Source: Hyperoodon ampullatus (taxonomy: Eukaryota; Chordata; Mammalia; Artiodactyla; Ziphiidae). From it: 64,000 nt of DNA. The stretch covers positions 121,168,152 to 121,232,151 of the forward strand of contig OX457061.1 of assembly GCA_949752795.1 (NCBI GenBank), given 5' to 3'. The notes below the pieces were generated by a model that was given only the letters and a program-made list of their open reading frames with translations, was not told where the DNA came from and did not search any database. The position numbers and the translations under genes were made by a program. Positions within the stretch are counted from its first letter, which is position 1, and every line of letters begins with the position of its first letter. Shown piece by piece: positions 44,473-53,608 of this stretch.

Positions 44473-45364
44473 CTAGAGAAGTTCCTTTAGCATTTGTTGT
44501 AAAGCTGGTTTGGTGGTGCTGAACTCTCTCAGCTTTTGCTTGTCTGTAAAGGTTTTAATTTCTCCATCAAATCTGAATGAGATCCTTGCTGGGTAGAGTA
44601 ATCTTGGTTGCAGGTTTTTCTCCTTCATCACTTTAAATATGTCCTGCCAGTCCCTTCTGGCTTGCAGAGTTTCTTCTGAAAGATCAGCTGTTAACCTTAT
44701 GGGGATTCCCTTGTGTGTTATTTGTTTTTTCCCTTGCTGCTTTTAATATGTTTTCTTTGTATTTAGTTTTTGACAGTTTGATTAATATGTGTCTTGGCGT
44801 GTTTCTCCTTGGATTTATCCTGTATGGTACTCTCTGTGCTTCCTGGACTTGATTAACTATTTCCTTTCCCATATTAGGGAAGTTTTCAGCTATAATCTCT
44901 TCAAATATTTTCTCAGTCCCTTTCTTTTTCTCTTCTTCTTCTGGAACCCCTATAATTTGAATGTTGGTGCGTTTAATGTTGTCCCAGAGGTCTCGGAGAC
45001 TGTCCTCAGTTCTTTTCATTCTTTTTTCTTTATTCTGCTCTGCAGTAGTTATTTCCACTATTTTATCTTCCAGGTCATTTATCCGTTCTTCTGCCTCAGT
45101 TATTCGGCTATTGATCCCATCTGGAGTATTTTTAATTCCATTTATTGTGTTGTTCATCGTTGCTTGTTTCATCTTTAGTTCTTCTAGGTCCTTGTTAAAT
45201 GTTTCTTGTATTTTGTCTGTTCTATTTCCAAGATTTTGGATCATCTTTACTATCATTATTCTGAATTCTTTTTCAGGTAGACTGCCTATTTCCTCTTCAT
45301 TTGTTACGTCTGGGGGATTTTTATCTTGCTTCTTCATCTGCTGTGTGTTTTTCTGTCTTCTCAT
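44473..45364 (-). pseudogene. L1 ORF1 (RNA-binding protein), single frameshift
   Basis: ORF1p binds L1 RNA as a trimer. ATG at 45364 gives MRRQKNTQQ. Residues ~35-125 form a heptad-rich coiled coil (ETFNKDLEELKMKQA...). An RRM-like domain starts around NIQIIGVPEEEE, and the conserved RRNTPRHILIKL segment follows near residue 190. The frame stops at 44684 after 226 residues because of one extra base in the T run 44725-44730 (A run on the coding strand). The downstream frame, in the other phase, still reads the C-terminal domain (ETLQARRDW ... KLREF ... LKELL) to a TAG at 44473-44475. Usual length of ~300-340 residues would be met but for the frameshift. Confidence 0.93.
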
Positions 45365-47366
45365 TTTGCTTATCTTACTGTGTTTGGGGTCTCCTTTTTG
45401 CAGGCTGCAGGTTCGTAGTTCCCGTTGTTTTTGGTGTCTGTCCCCAGTGGCTAAAGTTGGTTCAGTGGGTTGTGTAGGCTTCCTGGTGGAGGGGACTAGT
45501 GCCTGTGTTCTGGTGGATGAGGCTGGATCTTGTCTTTCTGGTGGGCAGGTGCACGTCTGGTGGTGTGTTTTGGGGTGTCTGTGGACTTATTATGATTTTA
45601 GGCAGCCTCTCTATTAATGGGTGGGGTTGTGTTCCTCTCTTGCTAGTTGTTTGGCATTGGGTGTCCAGCAGTGTAGCTTGCTGGTCATTGAGTGAAGCTG
45701 GGTGCTGGTGTTGAGATGGAGATCTCTGGAAGATTTTCACCATTTGATATTATGTGGAGCTGGGAGGTCTCTTGTGGACCAGTGTCCTGAAGTTGGCTCT
45801 CCCACCTCAGAGGCACAGCACTGACTCCTGGCCGCAGCACCAAGAGCCTTTCATCCACACAGCTCAGAATAAAAGGGAGAAAAAGAAGGAAGGAAGGAAG
45901 GAAGAAGGGAGGGAGGGAAGGAAGGAAAGAAAGAAGTTAAAAAATAAAATAAAGTAAGATAAAATAAAATAACGTTATTGAAATAAAAAATATTTATTAA
46001 GAAAAAAAATTTTTTAAAAAGCAAAAACAAAAAAGGGACGGATAGAACCCTATGACAAATGGTGGAAGCAAAGCTATACAGACAAAATCTCACACAGAAG
46101 CATACACATACACACTCACAAAAAGAGGAAAAGGGTAAGAAATCATAAATCTTGCTCTCAAAGTCCACCTCCTCAATTTGGGATGATGCATTGTCTATTC
46201 AGGTATTCCAGACATGCAGGGTACATCAAGTTGATTGTGGAGGTTTAATCCGCTGCTTCTGAGGCTGCTGGGAGAGATTTCCCTTTCTCTTCTTTGTTCT
46301 CACAGCTCCCGGGGCTCAGCGTTGGATTTGGCCCCGCCTCTGCGTGTAGGTCACCGGAGGGCGTCTGTTCTTCGATCAGACAGGATGGGGTTAAAGGAGC
46401 CGTTGATTCGGGGGCTCTGGCTCACTAAGGCCAGGGGGAGGGAGGGGCGCGGATGCGGGGCGAGCGTGCTGCAGCAGAGGCCGGCGTGACGTTGCACCAG
46501 CCTGAGGCGCGCCGTGCGCTCTCCCGGGGAAGTTGTCCCTGGATCCCGGGACCCTGGCAGTGGCGGGCTGTACAGGCTCCCTGGAAGGCGGGTGTGGAGA
46601 GTGACCTGTGCTCGCACACAGGCTTCTTGGTGGCGGCAGCAGGAGCCTTAGCGTCTCATGCCCGTATCTGCAGTCCGCGCTTTTAGCCGTGGCTCGCGCC
46701 TGTCTCTGGAGCTCCTTTAAGCAGCGCTCTTAATCCCTTCTCCTCGAGCACCAGTAAACAAAGAGGGAAGAAAAAGTCTCTTGCCTCTTCGTCAGATCCA
46801 GACTTTTTCCCGGACTCCCGCCCAGCTAGCCGTGGTGCACTAACCCCCTGCAGGCTGTGTTCAGGCCGCCAACCCCAGTCCTCTCCCTGAGCTTCGAAGG
46901 AAGCCCGACCCTCAGCTCCCAGCCCCGCCCGCCCCGATGGGCGAGCAGACAAGCCTCTCGGGCTGGTGAGTGCCAGTCGGCACCGATCCTCTGTGTGGGA
47001 ATCTCTCCGCTTTGCCCTCCGCACCCCTGTGGCTGTGCTCTCCTCCGCGGCTCCGAAGCTTCCCCCCTCCGCCACCCGCAGTCTCCGCCCGCGAAGGACC
47101 TTCCTAGTGTGTGGAAACCTTTCCTCCTTCACAGCTCCTTCCCACTGGTGCAGGTCCCGTCCCTATCCTTTTGTCTCTGTTTATTCTTTTTGCTTTTGCC
47201 CTACGCAGATACGTGGGGACTTTCTTGCCTTTTGGGAGGTCTGAGGTCTTCTGCAAGCGTTCAGTAGGTGTTTTGTAGGAGTTGTTCCACGTGTAGATGT
47301 ATTTCTGGTGTATCTGTGGGGAGGAAGGTGATCTCCGCGTCTTACTCTTCTGCCATTTTCCCCTCG
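45365..47366 (-). promoter_or_regulatory. L1 5'UTR with internal promoter, CpG-rich
   Basis: The 5' ~1.1 kb (47366-46240) is GC- and CpG-rich, as expected for the internal RNA polymerase II promoter of L1. It matches the plus-strand L1 at 15.97-17.04 kb. The 3' ~0.9 kb is AT-richer, does not match that copy, and contains a GGAA/AAATA microsatellite. The YY1-type site at the start is degraded (AAAATGGCAG). Frames such as 46857-47267 and 46683-47132 are compositional. Confidence 0.8.
45883..45972. repeat. (GGAA)n / (AAATA)n compound microsatellite in L1 5'UTR
   Basis: GAAGGAAGGAAGGAAGGAAG, then GGGAGGGAGGGAAGG and AAAATAAAATAAAG units. A GGAA array of this kind can bind ETS-family proteins in other genomes; no function is claimed here. 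Confidence 0.9.
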
Positions 47367-47424
47367 TCTCCCACAGCTACTTTCTGAAACGACCAAATTT
47401 GGCTATGACTTTGTTCATCTTTCT

Positions 47425-47695
47425 ATTAGTTTTCTAGGGCTGTTCTAACAAAGAAGGCAAAATGAGTGATATAACAGAAATTTATTGCCTGACAGTTCTG
47501 GAGACTGGAAGTCCAGTATCAGTGTCCACAGGGTCTTATTCTTTCTGAAGCCACTAGGGAAGGATCTATTCTAGGCTTCTCTCCTAGCTTCTGGTAGTTC
47601 CCTGCCTTGAGGCAGCATGATTCAGTTTTCATATGATGCTCTCTCCTGGTCCAAAATTGTCTCTTTAATTAGGACACCAGTCATATGTCCAATCT
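47425..47695 (-). mobile_element. LTR-like (MaLR/ERVL type) fragment
   Basis: ATTAGTTTTCTAGGGCTGTTCTAACAAAG, ACAGAAATTTATTGCCTGACAGTTCTGGAGACTGGAAGTCC, GCTTCTGGTAGTTCCC, AATTAGGACACCAGTCATAT follow the reversed common LTR-like repeat also seen at 1.35 kb. It lies between the full-length L1 and old L1 sequence. Confidence 0.65.
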
Positions 47696-47704
47696 GTTGG
47701 CTTA

Positions 47705-50700
47705 CAGCTGTTCATTATGTTCTCTTACAATCCTTTGTATATCTGTGGAATCCATTATTATTTCTCCTCTTTTGTTTCTGATTTTACTTCTCAGTGCCTT
47801 GTCTCCTTTTAGTGAATTTAGCTAAAGTTTTGTCAACTTGGGTTATCTTTTCAAAGAATCAGCTCTTAGTTTCATTGATATTTTCTGTTGTCTTTTAAGT
47901 GTCTATTTTATTTATTTCCACTATGAACTTTATTATTCTGCCAACTTTGGGCTTTGTTTATTCTTTTTCTAGTTTTTTAAGGTGTAAGGTTGTATTATTT
48001 ATTTGAGATTTTTCTTATTTCTCAGTTTTTCTGTTTTGCTCTAAGCTTCCTTCTTAGTACTGCTTTTGTTGCATCCCATGGATTTTGCTATATCACATTT
48101 TCCTTTATATTTGTCTTCAGGTATTTTAAAAATTTCTCCTTTGATTTCTTCATTGACCCAGTAGTTGTTCAGTAGCATGTTTTTCAGTCTCCACATATTT
48201 ATTATTTTTCCAGCTTTCTTCCTGCAATTGATTTCTAGTTTCATACCATTGTATTTGGAAAATATGCTTGATATGATTTCAGTCTTCTTGAATTTATTGA
48301 GACTTGTTTTGTGTCCCAATTTATAGTCTATCCTTGAGAGAGAAGAATGTGCATTCTGCTGCATTGGGGTGGAATGTTCAATACAAATTTATTATGTCCA
48401 TCTGGTCTAATGTTTCATCGAAGGCTGCTGTTTCCTTGTTGACTTTTCTGTCTGGAAGATCTATCCATTGATGTAAGTGGTGTATTAAAGTCCCCTACTA
48501 TTATTGTGTTGCTGTCAGTTTTTCCCTATAGGTTTGTTAATAATTGCTTTATATATTTTGTTGCTCCTGTGTTAAGTGCACATATATTAAAATAGCTGTT
48601 ATGCGTTCTTAATGAATTTTCCCCTTTGTCATTATATAACGTCCATCTTTGTCTCTTGTTACCTTTATTGGCTTAAAGCCTATTTTGTCAGACATGAGCA
48701 TGGCTACACTCATTTACTTTTGGTTGCCATTTGCTTGGAGTATTGTCTTCCACCTGTACACTTTGAGCCTATGATTGTCTATAGAACTGAGGTGAGTCTC
48801 CTCCAGACAGCATATAGTTGGGTCTTGTTTTTTAATCCATTCAGCCACTCTGTCTTCTGATTGGTGAATTCAGTTCACTTACATTTAGGGTGATTATTGA
48901 TAACTGACAGTTTAGAACTGCCAGTTTATCTTTTGTTTTTTTTCTTGTTGCTCTATATCTCCATTTTTTCCCCCTGTGTTTCTGTCTGCCATTTTAGTTT
49001 GGTGGTTTTCTATGATGTTTTTCTCAGTGTTGACTTTTTTATTTTACATTTTGGGTTTCTGCTCTAGATTTATATTTTGTGGTTACCATGAGGTTTCTAT
49101 AAAATATCTCATAGATAAAATAGTCCTTTACCTGTCATGATAGTGTTTTATCTTCGTTTGCCTATATGAGTTCCATCCTTTTTGACCTCCCCTGTTGGGT
49201 TTTTGTTGTCTCAAATTATTCCTTTTCATATTGTGAGCTTGTTATCAAATTGAAGCAGTTGTAGTGATTTTTACTGTCTATACCCTTCAGCCTTCATGCT
49301 ATAATTGTTTAATAACCTGTTAGAGTCGCAATTTTCTAATTCTGTCTATTTATCACCTTACTCAAAGTTTTGTGTACTTTTGCCTTTTCCTTTCAGGTAG
49401 AAGAGCTCCTTTCAACAATTGTTTATCTCTGTAGGGCAGCTCTAGTGTTGATAAACTCCCTTAGCTTTTATTTCTCTTTCATATCTGAATAACTTTGCTG
49501 GATATTCTTGGCTGACAGCTTTTATCTTTCAATATTTTAAGCATGGCATCCCACTCTCTCCCAGCCTATAGTTTCTGCAGAGAAATCAGCTGATAGCCCA
49601 ATGGTGATTTCTTCGTAGGTTGCCACCCTTTTTTTCCCCGGGCTGCCTTTAAATTTTTTCCTTTGTCACTGACAGTTTTTCATATAATGTGCCTTTGCCA
49701 TTGACTTTAACAGTTGTTAATATGTCTTGGAGAAGGTCTTTTTGTGTTGAGGTAATTAGTTGTTTTTGTAGCTTCGTGGACTTGTATGTCTAGTTTCTTC
49801 CCCAGGATTAGGAAGTTCTCACCGTTCCCCTTCCTAATAGAGTTGAATTGTTCTCATAGAATTTCTTCATGTTTTTTGGATCTTAATTCTCTCTCCTCTA
49901 CTACCTGTATAATTTCTAGATTTCTATCTTTTAGCTTGCTAATTCTCTCTTCCATATGGTCTGCAATATTTCCATTGTTTTCTAGTACATTCTTCATCTC
50001 ACTTATTGAATTCTTCAGCCCCCAAATTTCTGTTTGGTTCTCTTTTAGAGTTTCAATCTCTTTAGTAAAGTATTACTTCTGCTCACTAATATTTTCCTTA
50101 ACAGCCTTTCTGAGTTTTCTTGTAGCTTTTTGATTTTTTTCATGACAGCTATTTTGAATTCTCTCTCGGATCGCAATATTCCATGAGTTTCAATTTGGTT
50201 CCTGGAGAACTGTCATATTTGAAGTAGTGAACGATGTTCTTCTTAAATATATGTTTTTTTAAACTTGATTCTACTGACTCAACAGATTAGTAATTGGATG
50301 CCTTTTTTGTTTTCCGGTAGGTGGTGCTATAGCACAAGCTTTTATTTTCTCATACCTGCGCTGCCTCTGGTTATATTTTAGAATTGGCATCTTTTACCTT
50401 CTCCCACCTCTGTCAGATGTGTTGCCTGGCGCCCTCCTTGCTGCTTGTGATAGCAGGTCATTGGTGCCTCGCTGCTGCTGGTGTCACAGGTGTCACTGCC
50501 TGGGGCACCAAGCTGGTGGGTGTTTTCCACCTTGTCTGGGGTCTCCTGGGTCACAGACTCTGCCACTGCAAGGGGAGGAAGAGAAGGAGGGGGAGCCAGT
50601 ATTGCAGTTGTCTCAGCCATGAGCAGGGTTGTCAGGTTCACAGGCTCTGCCACTGTAAGCAGGAGGGGGTGGAGTCATGGGCACCTCCACAACTGGAGGG

Positions 50701-50960
50701 ACAAAGTTGCAGGCTCCACTGCCACTGCTGTCAGGTTCCCCATGGCTGCAGGTACCACTTTGGCTGTGAGGTCAGTGTGGTGTGTGCTGCCTCCCCTGAA
50801 GCTGCCCAGCTCTCTGGGATTGCAGGTTCAGCCACCGTTGCTGGGGGTCTGGGATTACAAGCACCACCTCCATTGTTCTGTGGTCCCACCTCCTCTGTGT
50901 GGTCCAGTTCACCCACCTTTAGATATACGTTGTGCAGGATTTTCTCATGACCTGATGTGT
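47705..50960 (-). mobile_element. Old L1 5' half (ORF2 start, ORF1, 5'UTR)
   Basis: Antisense ORF2 from 47705 (TTACAATCCTTTGTATATCTG ~ the 43.17 kb part of the full-length copy) through the endonuclease region (48041-48364: LSRIDYKLGH, FSKYNGM), ORF1 (49.0-50.2 kb) and a GC-richer 5'UTR-like segment (50280-50960). All frames are broken. The 188-codon plus-strand frame at 50384-50950 lies in the 5'UTR part and is not a gene. Confidence 0.75.
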
Positions 50961-51029
50961 TGGGCACAGGTACCTTTGTTGAGTTATGGATGTTTTACTG
51001 GTTGTAGATAGAAGGGGTGAGACAATGGG

Positions 51030-52258
51030 AACATCTCATGCCACCAAGATACTGACATCAGTCCTGTATTTTATTCATTTTGATGCGATTGTAAGTGGGA
51101 TTGTTTTCTTAATTCCTCTTTCTGTTAGTTCATTATCAGTGTATAGAAATGCAACAGATTTCTCTCTCAATTTCATATTCTGCAAATTTACTGAGTTCGT
51201 TTATTAGTTGTAATAGTTTTTTGGTGGAGTCTTTAGGGTTTCCTGTGTATAGTATCACACAGGAGTCTATTGAGATGATCATATGATTCTTAACCTTCGT
51301 TTTGTTAATCTGGTATATCACAATGATTGATTTTCAGATATTGAACCATACTTACATCCCTGGAATAAATCCCACTTTAACCTTGGTGTACGATTCTTTT
51401 AGTGTATTGCTGAATTTTGTTTGCTAATATTGGGATGAGTAATTTTGGAACAATGTCATCAAAAATACTGGAGATACGTATATATATATATCGTATTGTC
51501 TTTGGTTTTGGTATCAGGATAATGCTGGCCTTGTAGAATGAGTTTGAAAATTTTTCTTTCTCTTCAGTTTTTTGGAATAGTTCGAGACGTACAGGTATTA
51601 ACACTTCTTAAAATGTTTGGTAGAATTCACCTGTGAAGTTATCTGGTCCTAGACTTCTGTTTGTTGGGATTGTTTTGATTACTGATTCATTTTCATTACT
51701 AGTAATTGGTCTCTTCAGATTTTCTATTTCTTCCTGATTCAGTTTTGGAATTTGTATGTTTCTGGAAATTTATCCATTTCTTTTAGGTTTTCCAATTTGT
51801 TGGTGTATAATTGTTTGCAGCAGTCTCTTATGATTTTTTATGTTTCTGTGGTATCAGTTATAACTTCTCTTCATTTCTGATTTTACTATTTGAGCCCTTT
51901 TTCTTTTTTCTTTATGAGTCTGACTAGAGATTTGTCAGTTTTTTAAATCTTTTCAGATAAACAAAGAACCAGCTCTTAGTTTCATTAATATTTTCTATTG
52001 TTTTCTTTTAGTATCTATTTCTTTTATTTTTTCTCTGATCCTTATTGTTTCCTTCCTTCTACTAACTTTGGGCTCTGTTTGTTTTTATTTTTCTAATTCC
52101 TTTAAGTGTAATGTTAGATTGTTTACTAGCGATTTTTCTTATTTTTTGAGGTAGGTCTGTATCGCTATAAACTTTCCTCTTAGAAATGCTTTTGCTGTGT
52201 CCCATAGGTTTTGACAGGTTGGGTTTCCATTTTCATTTGTCTCAAGGTGGTTTTTATT
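51030..52258 (-). mobile_element. Old L1 ORF2 middle fragment
   Basis: Antisense ORF2 equivalent to ~42.07-43.60 kb of the full-length copy: TGTAAGTGGGATTGTTTTC, TTTGGTATCAGGATAATGC, TTAGTTTCATTAATATTTTC, TGCTGTGTCCCATAGGTTTTG. It ends abruptly at a GC-rich repeat block. Confidence 0.85.
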
Positions 52259-52261
52259 TGG

Positions 52262-52560
52262 GTGCCCTGGGTGGGGTGGGAGCCACTTTGGAGGGGACCC
52301 AGTCTCTGGCAAGGTTGCCTGCTAAGTATGAAAGGTAAGAGCTGCTTTGGAGAGGCACTTGACAGGCCTAGGCTGTCTGCTGTGTGTGCAAAGCAAGAAT
52401 TTCTTTGGAGGCGGTGCCTGTTCCAGCTGTGGCCACCCACCAGATGTGGTGGGGCAGGAGCCACTTTGGCCGCCCACTGGATGTGTCAGGGGGCAGCTGC
52501 TTTGGAGAGGTGCTGGTCAGGATGGGCAAGTCTGCAGGGGAACACCAGGGTGGGGTGAGC
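52262..52560. repeat. Degenerate ~60-bp minisatellite
   Basis: About five diverged units share (A/G)GCAGGAGC(C/T)(A/G)CTTTGGAG: around 52275, 52333, 52395, 52450 and 52490. Between them are GCCTGCT / GTCTGCTGTGTGTG-like spacers. GC-rich; probably a reiterated unit of an old L1 5'UTR or a decayed VNTR. Frames at 52180-52644 are produced by it. Confidence 0.7.
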
Positions 52561-52687
52561 AGTGCTAGCAGGGTAGATGATGAATGTCAAAAATGGTGCC
52601 CACCAGTGCCAGGACATAATAGCTGTTTCTTGATCTCATGTTGAAGTTCCTGAATATTCCTAACAAGACACCCTTGTCTGCTGACCA

Positions 52688-52738
52688 CACTCTGTTTCTC
52701 TCTCCCTCTCTCTCCCTCTCCCTCTTCCTCTTTCCTTA
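52688..52738. repeat. (CTCTCC)n polypyrimidine tract
   Basis: TCTCTCTCCCTCTCTCTCC and CCCTCTTCCTCTTTCC; nearly pure C/T for 50 bases. Confidence 0.9.
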
Positions 52739-52777
52739 CTAGGTAGTATTTATTGAGTACTTACAATATGCCAGTCA

Positions 52778-52880
52778 GTATCCCTACTTCACAAGGCTCT
52801 TGTGATAATTAGATATAGCTGTTATAGAGCGCCTGGTGCATAGTAAGTACTCAAAAATGACATTAATATTATTGATTTCT
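52778..52880 (+). mobile_element. MIR SINE 3' part
   Basis: CTCTTGTGATAATTAGATATAGCTG, AGAGCGCCTGGTGCATAGTAAGTACTCAAAAATGAC follows sense MIR 3' end. The bases just left (TATTTATTGAGTACTTAC) are a reversed MIR/L2-type motif. Confidence 0.65.
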
Positions 52881-53464
52881 AAAATTTACTTTGCTTCTGA
52901 GGGGACCTGGATTCAGCTGGGCCATACATGGTGGATTGGACTCTCTTTTTGGCCAGGAGTTGATGCTGCCTAATGTTAGCTCTTAGCAGGTCTCACAGAT
53001 ATGTCCCAGGAACCACAATTACTCTTAGAAACAAGAGTAAATACAACCAGTTCTTCCCATTTCTTGGCTCAGCAAGCACCATTTTTGTGTAATAATAACC
53101 CTGCATGAGGACTAGAGCAATCCCCAAGAAATTTGACTCCTTAGGTTGAGAGTCAAAGTATCCACACAGGCAAAATCTCCTAAAGGACTGGGTCAGTCTT
53201 TGTTGGTCAGTATTCACACAAATATCTTGTCTCTCTTCTGTGAAATCAGGAACCAGGGAAGGTATTTCTGGTGGCTTGAACTTGGTCCCTGTGACCACAC
53301 TCTATTTCTATATGATGTCATCAAGACCTATGCCCTGACTTTCATATTTATGTTTTCATGCCTGATCTTTTACTTAATCTCTGGGATCATTTTGGCTGAC
53401 TACCTCACATATCCTTTTAAGTATTTGTTAGATTAAAAAAAAAGACCCTAATAAGGTAGAAAAA
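52881..53464. other. No feature recognised
   Basis: Frames at 52993-53298 and 53146-53436 overlap on opposite strands and have no family signature. The second includes a hydrophobic run but no other support. Confidence 0.5.
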
Positions 53465-53608
53465 TAAAAATGTCTATCAAAAGATGAATGGATAACCAAA
53501 ATGTGGAGTATACATAAAACAGAAAATTATTCAGACTTTAAAAGGAATAAAATTCTGACACATGCTACAACATGGTGAAACCTTGAAGATATTACACTAA
53601 GTGAAATA
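53465..53608 (+). mobile_element. L1 ORF2/3'UTR fragment in plus orientation
   Basis: AAAAGATGAATGGATAAC, AACATGGTGAAACCTTGAAGATATTACACTAAGTGAAATAG is sense L1 near the 3' end. It abuts minus-strand L1 without a gap. Confidence 0.8.

Larger units (their letters stand above)
40236..47366 (-). mobile_element. Near full-length L1 (5'UTR, ORF1, ORF2, 3'UTR)
   Basis: About 7.1 kb in one orientation with all L1 parts in order. Reading the minus strand: a CpG-rich 5'UTR (47366-45365), ORF1 (45364-44473), a short spacer, ORF2 (44414-~40606), a 3'UTR with an ATATGTAT-rich part and the GCAATTATACTCCAATAAAGATGT end, and a poly(A) (plus-strand T run at 40228-40245). The element sits next to or inside an older L1. 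No convincing target-site duplication was found. Both ORFs are broken, so it cannot mobilise itself, but its length and similarity to the 28.0 kb copy mark it as one of the youngest L1s here. Confidence 0.95.

Noticed and set aside
44961..45617. 218-codon plus-strand frame
   Set aside because: It is the antisense of L1 ORF1 and the end of the 5'UTR; residue content is Leu/Ser/Phe-rich without domains.
46683..47267. Frames of 136-149 codons on both strands
   Set aside because: They lie within the CpG-rich L1 5'UTR, which is GC-rich and poor in stops. Near-identical frames appear in the 15.97 kb L1.
50384..50950. 188-codon plus-strand frame, Cys-rich
   Set aside because: It lies in a GC-rich old L1 5'UTR. 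The Cys/Gly/Ser content comes from base composition and no Cys spacing matches a known domain.
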